From the NCBI GenBank assembly GCA_034509425.1, contig JAVTVJ010000121.1, positions 1,364,001-1,428,000 on the forward strand: 64,000 nt of DNA, in the 5' to 3' direction. This document shows positions 26,101 to 36,605 of this stretch, in pieces; position 1 is the stretch's first letter; every line of letters starts with the position of its first letter. The translations under genes were made by a program, and so were the position numbers. Source of the stretch: Eopsaltria australis. Taxonomy: Eukaryota > Chordata > Aves > Passeriformes > Petroicidae. The notes under the pieces were generated by a model that saw nothing but the letters and a program-made list of their open reading frames with translations, was not told where the DNA came from and ran no database searches.

Positions 26101-28540
26101 TTCCAACATCAACCAGCAGAAAAGCAGGGTGATAGAAAACAAATGGTGACAGGAAGGCAACAGGGAAATAGGGAAGAAAAATTTAGGGCTGTATAGGCTA
26201 AGGCAAAAAAAAAAAAAAAAAAAAGAGAGAGATAATAAAGCCAGGAGATGGGGAAAAAAAAACAGAAAGAGATGAAAAGCTGAGAAAATGTGAGGGCAAA
26301 TCAAAGAATGAACAAATGAACCAGGCAGGCTGTAAAATGAAAGAGAATGAAATTAAGTGCATGGAACAAATATTCGGATAGTGATCAAGGATAGAGAGCA
26401 GATGCTGAATATGAGTGAGAGCCAAAACACAACAGGGATTAAAAAATCTGTCAGAAGATTTGGGTAAATTCTCATTAAGTTGTCTTTGGTTTGATTTGAG
26501 TAACCCATCCCTCATTTTCATTTCAGCTTGTCTGCTATGAATCTGGTATATCCACAGCAGATTATTTTCAAGGGCTGTTGCTGGTGTTTTGCTTTGTACT
26601 GGTTTTTAAACCAGTATTAATTGGGCCTGTCATCTGGGTAGGTCCAGGATGTAAGTGTTGTGACCTCTGTGGGAGAAGGTTTCTTCTATCACTTAATGTG
26701 TTTATGTTTGAAATACATGCTCAAACACATGGTCATCCAAACCTGCCTGCAACTCAGAGCACTCTGTTTCTGGGAAGTCTCGTGTTGCTGAGTGTTGTGC
26801 TGGCACTCCCTACATCCACCCTGCAGAGGGGAAGCCCACAGGAAGAAGGATCAGTGTGCTGATGTGTGACTTCTGCACCAGGAACAGTTGTCATGTAGCA
26901 CACATGTCAGAGAAGCACAAGGAACACAAAAATAATCGGGCAGAAAGGAACTGAGCCAAATACAAACATTTTTCCCTTATAAAATATTGAAGACAGGTAC
27001 CATATAAAGCTTCATTTATGAGCTGCTCCCAGTTACAAACCATCTCTAAACTGGCAGCAGCACCTTTACCATACTGCTTTTAATAGAAGCTGTCTTCCTT
27101 TGGTACTGTACTTTTCCATGCAAGCTTGAGGGGAAAGTAATTTAGTTTAATAGCAGCCACCCTCATTTTGAAGCAGGCCCTGATTTAAAGCCGGAAGTAA
27201 TTAAATGTAATGAAGCCCTAGGCTTCTGCACCAGGATCAGAGCTGTGTTATTCACAGCCATACATACACGTCCTTGTTGCTAATGTGTCACTACTCTGTT
27301 TTTTTCAATCACCGTGGCCTGAGTTTTTAATTCCTGCTGGGCAGACCATGGTACAGTATCTGTGAAGGTTAACAGCTTTACAGTAATGGTCTGAAAACAG
27401 AAGGAAGGCTCATCTCAGGTCTTGGGAGATTTCTGCATTTCTTTATGAGATTTCTGCTTATGATCTAAATACGGCTTTTTGTGGTCTGTTTCTTTTATTG
27501 CTTTATGTAGCAGTGGTCAGACAATTCCTAACTCTAAACAAAAGCCTTTAAGGCAATAATTTGCACATTTCCCTTTCGACAGCAAAATTTAAAGCAAAGC
27601 TTGCCTTTTAAAGGCACTTGCATACTGCTAACTATTTCTTCTCCTTCCCCTCCTCAATAATTTAATCAGATTTCTCTGGATGTTCCCTGGGTATTCTTTA
27701 GGTGTCCCTTGCTCAGCTTGGTATCTCTATGGCTCCTTCTGTTTGGCTTGTCACTACTTTGGGATAGGGAGTTTGGAAACTTCCTGAATCATTGGGAATT
27801 GTGCCATTGGCTCAAACAAGGACAGACTTTTTAACCTTGTGTTAACTCACTGGTAACAGAAACCAAACAGACCTCTCAGTGTCCCTTTCAAGTTACCAAG
27901 ATCCAAATATCAGATGTAATGTGTGACAGAATCCCAAAAAGAGGGTCATCAAAACAATCGAATCATACAGGAATGCTGTGGGATCCACCCGCCAGTGTAA
28001 ATAACTCTGTGACCTCAGTTTCATTATTCTTCCTCTCTGATGTCAATAACTTCCCACCATAAAAGTGTACCATGAAATGGAAGATATTTGAGAAGTCTGC
28101 CTACCAGCGTGGCTCTCATATTCAGAAGTTAAGGAAAAATATATCTTTCAGTAATATGCATGTATGCATGTGTCTGCATTTATATGCAATGAGGCTGCAT
28201 ACTTGTTTTTGAAAGTTATTTTTAATATGTTATAATGGTCTACTAAAAGCTGGATCATACAGAGGTTTTTAATGTAGAGACTCAGGAGAGCAACCTCAGC
28301 ATTTCCCCCTTCTTTCACCCAACAGATCATGACTAGTCAGTCCTGGAAAAGGATTTTTTTTTTCCATATTGTAATCATTAATAAGGCTGAAATATAACAG
28401 TGCCACAAACTCTAATCTCATTGCTCCTCTAAATTGACTCCATTCATTAATTTGCCCTTATCAGACTATCCTCTAAAAAGCCTTAAGATTTTCATCATGC
28501 AATTACTAGAAATGTATGATCCCAATATTTTTAACAAGCA
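23141..28540. other. Noncoding DNA, no gene recognised
   Basis: No supported gene. Notable content: a pocket of higher GC at about 25850-26000 with overlapping frames on both strands, a purine-rich tract at about 26090-26460 with an A20 run, and an AT-rich block at about 27060-27620 whose look suggests a possible conserved noncoding element. Confidence 0.65.
26205..26224 (+). repeat. A20 run followed by (GA)n, within a purine-rich tract
   Basis: Twenty A bases followed by GAGAGAGAGA. The surrounding 26090-26460 is strongly purine-biased on the plus strand, which also explains the Phe/Ser/Leu-rich minus-strand frames there. Confidence 0.9.
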
Positions 28541-28604
28541 ACTTTACTAAAGTAAAGTAGATTTTGTAATCTACTTTACTAAAGTAAAGTAGATTACAAA
28601 ATTA
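28541..28604. repeat. Perfect inverted repeat with internal direct repeat
   Basis: Arms 28561-28580 and 28583-28602 are exact reverse complements (ATTTTGTAATCTACTTTACT and its complement), separated by AA. In addition, 23 bases from 28541 are repeated exactly from 28573. The right arm extended by two bases (28583-28604) recurs exactly at 36584-36605. The form suits a small transposon end or a MITE remnant, but I cannot assign a family. Confidence 0.85.
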
Positions 28605-31199
28605 CTCCAACTAGGTTGTGGAACTGGCTTAACAAATATTATACTACTAGGGTGAGCAACATTTTGTGAGTGGCCAGTTTGTTATTTTGGTGTCCAAACT
28701 GGTTATTCTACAGTTAGAGGTGAAGGATGCAAGTAGATCAGCGCTAATGGCAGCAACTTTCTTCTGGCAAGGCAGCACTTCCCATTTCCTGTTAATTTCC
28801 AGATGGACTGGCTGATGGGTGGAATGGCCATTCCTTGTGTGGTTGAACTCAGTGGAAGCTAGAAGCTGCTGCTTTCCATGGATACCTCTTCTCAGTTTTT
28901 GTAACCCTCAACACTCAGCTGCACATGAGCTCTTCTACACAGTATTCATCCATGTGCTGACTTTTCTTGGCCATAAGTGCCATGGATTACTGATCCCTGT
29001 TTTTCTCCAAGTAATTACTTTTGCATGCTCATGGGTGAGCAGTGTGCACATCCTAGTGTCCTGTTTGGAAACAGTGAATTTTAGAGCACTGTTAATATGG
29101 GCTGACACTCATATAGACTGTTTGTTATGCTGCAGGTTATTTTAGTTGTCTTTTTGCTACCACCCGAGGTTTCTTTACCTTATTCCTCTGCCTAGATATC
29201 CAGCCTCATTACTTGGCATGCTAGAGCAAAGCTGATCAAATGGCTCTTATCTGTTTAAATGGTGGAGGATAACCAGGATCGGGCCTTTCACAGTGGCAAG
29301 ATTGTAGAGTCAGTTGCAGGTCAAAAAAGCAGTAATCATTGCACCATGGGCTACATTTAAATGGGCTTTTCTCATTTACTTAGTGCATTTAGTCCCTGCT
29401 TAAGATTATAGTTCTCATATAATGTAGCACTGAAAAATAACTCTGCAAGGCATGCATTGCTCATATTTATATTTTTTGCCCCACTCTCTTCCCCCCTCTT
29501 TTTTTTCTGGCAGAGGCACTTTAGAGTGTAAACTTTCTGGAGAAATTACATTAAAGTATATTATGAAGTAAGAACAGTCTTGGTTTCCAGGTTTCGAATG
29601 ATCCTTGAAAGACCTTGTTTGTTTCCCAGCAGACTTGTATATCTGTTGCATGTATGCAGAACAATTACATTTCAAGGAAAGTGCTGTGTTATGGCCTTGT
29701 TACTTAACAGATCTTATTGTTTCTTCCACCTTATGCAGAGATGCCTTTCCAATTCAGTAGATCCTGAAAGATCATCCGGAGGAATAACATCAAAGCATAC
29801 CTTGCATAGCAGTGGAGACCCTTGTCTTTGAGACATACTTTGCATCTCCTAAGAAGTGTCAGCTCTGCTCTCCACAAGAACACAGGTAGTTTCTTATCTG
29901 TAAGGCCTCCTATAAACAACATATCACCCCAACAGGCCCTTTCTGCCCTCACGAAGTACAGGAAGGCCCTGCCAGCCAGGCCACAACAATGGTCCCTGGG
30001 CAGATCTGACTGCTGGAGCCCTGTTCTCAGCAAGGCACAGCAGACACCTACATGTTCACTACACACCTGGCAGTGTTTGTGGCCTGGAAGCTCCTCCAGC
30101 TTTCTGATTTCATGGTAGACCAGTGCTGTGACTTTGTGAACAGTGTGAATGGGAATTATACAGCCACAAGTACCAGTCTCTCAGCTGTAGGGTTTAGGAA
30201 CCTGCCCGAGCTATCCGGGAAAACTCTGGGCTCTGGTCCACATTAGCAGCCCTCAGATGGGCAGCAGCCCAACCCCAGCCTGAAGTGCAGCCTGCACACC
30301 AGAGGCATATGCCTTCACAGCTTTTAACTTTGGGGGTAGTGTTGAGCTTTCAACACAGTGTGCAAGCTTTCACTGCTTTTATTAATTACTTCTTCTCAAG
30401 CTTCCACATTTTATTTTATTATGTTAAAATTTCTGTAAGCCAGTATGTTTTTTAAGCCCTTGTGGATTTTTACATACTTAAGCCCTTGTGGATTATATAC
30501 AATACAGTTGATACAGCATTCATCAAGGTACAGGTCCAGTAGGATATTCCTAAAATCTGCCATGAGATCCATATGTTTTCATGAAGTATATATGGGTAAA
30601 CATAACAGCAGATTTAGTCATATATTGTCTCACCTGATTAAAACCCCGAGTTTTAAATAAAAAATGGTGTTTATTCAAAAGTGATACAAATTTTCATGAA
30701 ACTGCTTTATGCCTTTCATGAGATTAAGTTGTAATATGTGCTAAGTTTCGCAGCAGTATTTGTGATATTATGAACTAGTTGTTATACTCATGACATTATT
30801 AGCTGCAATTTATTAAACAAAGCACTAACAATCTGCGATCACAATTTAGTTGGATGAAATTAACCTTACCATATATAAAACAAGTTCTTAAAAATGCATG
30901 TAGTGTCATATTTCACAGTTACCATGACCAACTCTCTTTACTCCTCCAAACTGAAGGCAGACGTGCAATCCAAACTAAGTAAGAGAAGATAAAACCTGTT
31001 CTCAAAGTAGCAACACAAAACACCTAAAAATACTGTTCCATATGAGCATATTTTCTCAGTTTGGAAAAAAAAATCTTCTTCCTCTCTCCTCATAACACAT
31101 GCAGAGGTCTCTGCACTTCTCGCTTACTGCACAGCTTTCCACCGGCTGCTATAAACCGAGGGAGGTGGTTTTGGCTCCTTTATCTCAAAAAAGCAATGG
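28605..31199. other. Noncoding DNA, no gene recognised
   Basis: No supported gene or named repeat. A 17-bp unit is duplicated at 30452-30468 and 30478-30494. Overlapping frames at 29731-30118 on both strands lack recognisable domains. Confidence 0.65.
30452..30494 (+). repeat. Short direct duplication (17 bp, period 26)
   Basis: TTAAGCCCTTGTGGATT occurs at 30452 and again at 30478 with 9 bp between. It is probably a small slippage or repair duplication. Confidence 0.85.
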
Positions 31200-31990
31200 A
31201 TTTCGTTGAAGTCTTTCCCACAAGGGCACCGTTCAGCTGCTTGGGCAGAGCTGCTGTGCAGGCCGTGAGAGGAAGGGAGGGTACACCAGGGGTTTGTGCT
31301 GCCACGGTGAGGGCACAGGCATGGGTAAGGGCTCGTGGTGCCACTGCCGGTGAGGGTGTGAGAGGTGAGGCTGTGAGCCGTGAGCCTCCAGTGCCGGTGA
31401 GGGTGTGAGAGGTGAGCCCCCAGTGCCGGTGAGGCTGTGAGCCGTGAGCCCATAGTGCCGGTGAGGCTGTGAGGTGAGCCCCCAGTGCCGGTGAGGCTGT
31501 GAGCCGTGAGCCCATAGTGCCAGCTCACCGCGTACCCTGTGGGCCTGGGGACGAGGGGCGGTGCCTGGCAGTGCCCCAGGGTCCTGGCTGCGGACATCTA
31601 CCAGCCCGCTTGGTTTTGCAGCGCTTCTCTTCACGCTCTGTATCCACACCTGGCCCAGGTGACCTGTCCTGTGTCCTGCCTGTGCTGCAGTATCATCCCT
31701 GCCCGGAATGCCGTGGTGCAGGGGCTCACGGTGAGCTCTGAGGCAGTGCTGTAGGGGCATGAGGTGTGGGTGCGGAGGAACATGGCAAGGGGTCAGCACA
31801 TCTTTTGCAGCCTGGCCCTACTGGAACAAACACTTCGCAGCTCTCCAGGCCCGTTAGTTGGCCTGGAGCAAATCTGGCCTCGGGGGCGGCTGCTGTGACA
31901 GAGGTTCTGCCAGGCTGGGTGCAGGTGGCTGATCTTTGTCTGGCAGCACGTGGGTGGCAGCCCCTGAAACTTGGGAGGGGTGTACAGGTT
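31200..31990. other. GC-rich, CpG-dense island
   Basis: Base composition changes sharply from the AT-rich flanks. About 20 CpG dinucleotides fall within 31240-31760. The island contains a minisatellite (31344-31521) and unique GC-rich sequence after it. It might be a promoter or regulatory island or merely a GC-rich tandem repeat region. I see no convincing exon: long minus-strand frames across it (up to 188 aa) are translations of the tandem repeat. Confidence 0.6.
31344..31521 (+). repeat. Minisatellite, about 32-bp GC-rich units
   Basis: Units starting GTGCCGGTGAGG begin at 31391, 31423, 31455 and 31485, with lengths 32, 32, 30 and 32. A partial or rearranged copy precedes them (from 31344) and a truncated copy follows (31517-31521). 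The units at 31423 and 31485 are identical and end in CCCATA, whereas those at 31391 and 31455 end in CCCCCA. The array is therefore built from an alternating dimer of about 62-64 bp. Confidence 0.92.
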
Positions 31991-34900
31991 GGCTGCAGAG
32001 AGGGAGCTTAAACTGGAGTCTGCTTTCAGGTCAGTTTGTCTTCTTCCAAAATAAGTGTGTGGGCTACAACCAGAGTGGTTTTATAGCAGGGAACAGCACG
32101 TGTTTGATAACACGTTTAAGAGTACAAGAAAAAGGGAGTGTGAATGGAGTAACTGGAGACCAGGACAGGAGGGTTGTGTTTGCTTCAGCTGGGGAATTGT
32201 TGACGTGGAAGTGCCACGGCTGCAGCAGTGTCCTGGGGCAGGCAGGCTGAGCAGGTGCCTGACACCTGAGTGCTCACAGGGGCTACACAGTGACAGCAGC
32301 ACTGATCCGTTCCTGCATGTTCAAAAAAACCCAGAAGAACATGTGTTCTCTGACTGCATACATTTTCTGAAAGCACAAGAAATCATCTTATACCTGGGTC
32401 TGCTTTAGCCTTTTAAAGGAATGTACTGAGTGGTTAAATGCCTTAATGGCAACTATGTACAACCTGGCAGCTGGTATTTTCATGATGGTACAAACCTGTT
32501 AGACCTATTAAAAAGTTCAATAATCTAATCCGCTTAATAAGTTATATTAAAATCATGTAAGTACATAATGCAAACATTGTAGTTGTTTTCCCCCTTTATA
32601 GCAATCTTACAGCTGTTGCTTTGCTGGGATTAATTTGTCTCTGAGGGGTTTCAACACTATCCTCCCCAGTGCATTATGAGAGCCTGTAATGTCATGTAAT
32701 CGGGGCCATATTATTTTTGTCGAAATCTCTGGGAGTGATGTAAGAGGAAAAGGGAAACTAGCTAACTCCCAACCATTTGACCAAAGGTTAAATTAGTCTT
32801 GGCCTTCTCCCAGCCGGACCTGAAGCTTCTCAGTAAAACATTTGTTCTGCCCTGCTCAGAAAAATGTGATGTCTTTTCTTGTCTTTTCTCCCTCCCATGT
32901 TTGTTTTGTTTTGCTTTGTTTTTCTTTACCGATGTCACATGTTATCTTTATTGTTCTGCGCTTATTTGTTGTGGAACACATCACTGGGACAGCAGATGTT
33001 ACCTACTGGAAGGTCAGACCTTTGGTTCGTGATTCTTTTAGATGCTATGGAATACGATGGGCATGAAAACTACATTTTAAGTGTGCAAGAAAACCTTTAT
33101 TTATTGTAAGTAGTAGATGCACAATTTCAGTCCAATCCAGTCCAAACTGGCCCAAGCATGCCCCTTTGTAACACTCCAGAAGCTGTTTATCTACTTGAAA
33201 GAAGCTAAAAAATCTTACAGCAGCAGTGTTTGGTAGGTGGTATGAGAGTCTCCCTGCAGACTATTCCTCCCCCATGCACAGTCTGAGAACCTCCTGGTAG
33301 TACAGAGTAACAAACATCTCTTGTGTGTGTGTTCTCCTGTCCATTCCCATGTGCAGTGATGGATTCTGATTTAGATTTTTTTGTTTCTTAGATATATGTG
33401 TACACATTTAAGGCAAAAGTCGATAAATTTTTGAGGTTCTTCAGTTTGTTAGGTGAGAATATGGATTGAATTGCAAAAGGCTGATATTGAAGTGTTCTGT
33501 TCTATGTTGTGGGTTAGTAATGTCTGAAAAGATTGAAAAAATATTGGCCTGGCCTTTAAGAAGTCTGGTTGCTTATCACCATTCTTTGGTGTGGAGATGG
33601 GTTGGGCTGCCACAAGAAGAGATTTCTAACCTGGGTCAGCTGAATTGAGACTGTCATGACAAGAAAAAATTGTCTGGTGCACTGAACTGTGAAAAACATT
33701 CTGAAGGGGAATGAAGCAGGGGAATGAACAGCACAACAGGTGTACTTGGGTATTAAGCCTTAGTGAGAGTTGAGAGATGTTCAACATTTTGTGAAAGTCC
33801 AAATATTTCTTAATGCATCTGAATTTGTGTCTTCTTTTATATGCTTTTCTGCTCATGTCTAGTTATATATGTGAAAAACTGCCAGAAGTTGAAATGCCAG
33901 CAGAGGCCCATTCAAAGATACATATAGAAATGTTAAGAATATAATGGAGGCTTGTGCATTTGGAATTTATACCAGGCTTAGATGTTTCCATCTCATTTGA
34001 ACTTCCGAATAAAGTCACAAGAATTTTTTAATAGTCATCTGCCCTTTCCAGGTTATTTAGGAGAATCTTTCAATCCTTGCAAGTGAAGCTGCAATTAATT
34101 ACTGTTATGTATTGCTGTTTGCTAGTTCATGTACACTGTATATGAGCAAGGATAGTTCAGATGTTAATTTTCTTTTCCCTTAGCTCTTTGGGGGGGACTG
34201 TGGCCACCTTATGGGAAGTAAGGGTTCAAAAGTGACCTTGTGAGTTATTCTCCTTGGGAAGAAACAAGTTGAGAGTCTGGTTGGGGAGTGCTCTCCACCC
34301 TTGGGAAGAACACAGCTTGCATTGCATCACTTGTTTGCACTGGCTTGAGCATATTATTGCAGTTGTGAAGGTAGCTGAATTGTCTGTAGTACTTGGTACC
34401 TTCTATGAGGGTATTGCACATTAATTGCACTGTAAAAAGAAAATACCAGGAGCTTAGAGCAAGGAGCTACTGTGACTATACACTTAATATTCAGTATGAG
34501 ACAGCAAAAAAGAGTACTGAGACTAGTAATAAAAGAGTAGAGGAAAATAACATACAGGCCTCCATAAATAACACAATGTAAATGCTCAGGTGCATAAGGA
34601 GCCAAAATAATTAAGTGGCAAGAGTTTAAGAAAAAATATATCAACATGAATTATCTGCTCAGTTTACAAAATCATTAATGTTTAGGATGGTGATCCTCAA
34701 GAACTCAGAGTGAACTTCTACTAGTTTCTGTTTATGTGTTTTTCTCTATATATGTTTTTCTAAAATTATAGGGTTTTTTTTACTTGAAAGCATGTGCTTT
34801 CTTTTTAATTTTTATTTTTTACATTCTCAAGTCATTAATGTGCCTGTGTTACAGTGCAGTTGTTTATTGGCAGGGGTGAAGTGCTTAGGTCCTCTGCAAA

Positions 34901-34999
34901 CTCACTTGTTGTGGGGAGCAGTTGTAGGAATGGGGAGAGAGAGGGAGTGCAGGGGATTGAATTGTGTGCATCTGAATTAAAAACCTACAGCCTGTACAC
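31991..34999. other. Noncoding DNA, no gene recognised
   Basis: No supported gene, repeat family or RNA. Frames at 32799-33109 overlap one another in three registers and resemble nothing known. Confidence 0.65.
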
Positions 35000-35050
35000 G
35001 TGTGTGTGTGTGTGTAGAAATAAAACAAACAAACAAATAAATAAATAAAT
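35000..35050 (+). repeat. Compound microsatellite (TG)n then (AAAC)n/(AAAT)n
   Basis: GTGTGTGTGTGTGTGT lies at about 35000-35015. It is followed, after a short spacer, by AAAC repeats that grade into AAAT repeats, ending at 35050. Confidence 0.9.
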
Positions 35051-35474
35051 CACAGGTGTATCCAAGATGGAGCTTGCCACTTGGCTGTGGAGAAGCAGCA
35101 AACAGCACACCAAAACTGCAGGAGACTGATACAAGTGCTGAAAAGCTCATTTGTCTATGGTCAAGCCGTGGTGAAAGCTGATGGTACTATTTATTAGCTG
35201 AGAGATCCTGCTCTAAATGTGTAGAAGTGAGTGGCTGGTGTGGCTGTGTCACAAGGAAAATCAGACCCCACTACATAAGGCCTTGGAAGATCATTTGTTC
35301 CACAGAATTTCAAGGGCTTTCCTCGGCTCAGTTTGTCAGAAGTGTAAATTCTACTTCTACAGATCTTTAGACAAACTGAATTCCTCTGCAAAAGTCTCAT
35401 CATCTCTGTGTATGTGTTTGCATGTATTAATTTTTCTTTTGCAATAATAATATAAGCAATAAGCCAGGACCAAG

Positions 35475-35625
35475 CAGGTCACTGTTCTAGGAACCAGGAG
35501 ATCCATGTTTAGTCCTAGCCTTTGCAGCAGATTGTCCTCTGTAATCTTGGGATGAGTTACTCCATTTTTTTCTCAATCACCTCCTTGTCTGTAAAATGAT
35601 AATAATAATTATTTTTTTCATAGAT
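35475..35625 (+). mobile_element. MIR-like SINE (CORE-SINE family)
   Basis: The plus strand follows the MIR-type consensus through several diagnostic blocks in order. These are 'gaaccaggagatccatg' (consensus gggagtcaggagacctggg), 'tagtcctagcctttgc' (ctagtcccagctctgcc), 'gtaatcttgggatgagttac' (tgaccttgggcaagtcac), and 'cttgtctgtaaaatgataat' (cccatctgtaaaatggggat) followed by AATAATAATT. The diagnostic order makes this the most secure transposon-derived call in the window. It is old and diverged. Confidence 0.82.
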
Positions 35626-36583
35626 TTTCATTTTACTTTTAAAACCTTCAAGGCGTATACCAAATCTAGGATGTTGGTAGAGGACAGTGAGGCCATAGTT
35701 TTGATCAGCTGCATACAAATAACCAGGTGATTAATTAACAGCTTTTCCTTTTTATGTGCCACAAAGGAGGATTGACAAAGATGTTGCAAAAGAAAGCAAA
35801 TATTGTTGTCCCTGCAGGCCACTGCAGCTGAAATAACTTGAATTTATTAGAACAGTTTCAAAATGGATGCTTACCTTGTAACTGGAACTCCCACAGTTCT
35901 TGTAACTTTGGTTTGTAGATCATCCAAAGCCTATTTGTGCTGTAAATGTATTCCATAGGAAGTGATGATATCTACTGTCTCATGAAGAGAGGACAAGTTT
36001 CTTTCCAGGTCTGAACTTCTTGAAAATCCCTGACATAAACAAGCAGCTGAAGCAAATGTATGGGTTTGGATTTTATTTGGATTCTGGAAATTCTGAATAT
36101 TGTATGAGGTTTATGCAACTAGATGTCTTATATACAGAGGAACCTTTTTATTTAAATTTCTAAAATTATACCACTCAAAGGACAGTTGTACAGGAGGAGC
36201 TGTGTAGGAGATGTGATCATGTGCATGACTGAGAGTGGGGCATGAGGCTGTATGATGTGTGCTAAGGACTGTGGGGAAAAGAGGAAGTGAAAACCCATTT
36301 AAGCTTCCCACTCCCCACTCCCATCTGTAAATCTTGTCCTGGTGTATCAATTTTTCTTTCTGCTCAGCAGCATCTACAGTTGTTCAGATCCTAATTTGCA
36401 TGTGGTTGTAATGGTTTGCAACTCAAGCTAAAGTAATCAAGCATATATTCCAGGGCTTTAATAACATTCAAAGCAGGGAAAGACTTAAAAACCTAGCAAG
36501 TTTACTTTTATTTTAAAGGTTATAAAACATGTTTGAACAATGAGTTCTGAACATACAGTATGTTCGCTGCTGCTTAGTTGCCC

Positions 36584-36605
36584 AGTAAAGTAGATTACAA
36601 AATTA
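36584..36605 (+). repeat. Isolated 22-bp copy of the 28583-28604 arm
   Basis: The 22 bases beginning AGTAAAGTAGATTACAAAAT and ending TA are identical to the right arm of the inverted repeat at 28561-28602 plus two more bases. Sequence on either side is unrelated. Confidence 0.85.

Noticed and set aside
31124..31799. Overlapping minus-strand ORFs of 111-188 aa in the GC-rich island
   Set aside because: Most of their length is the minisatellite translated in different frames (recurrent HRHWGL and TASPAL-like units). No domain is present outside the repeat.
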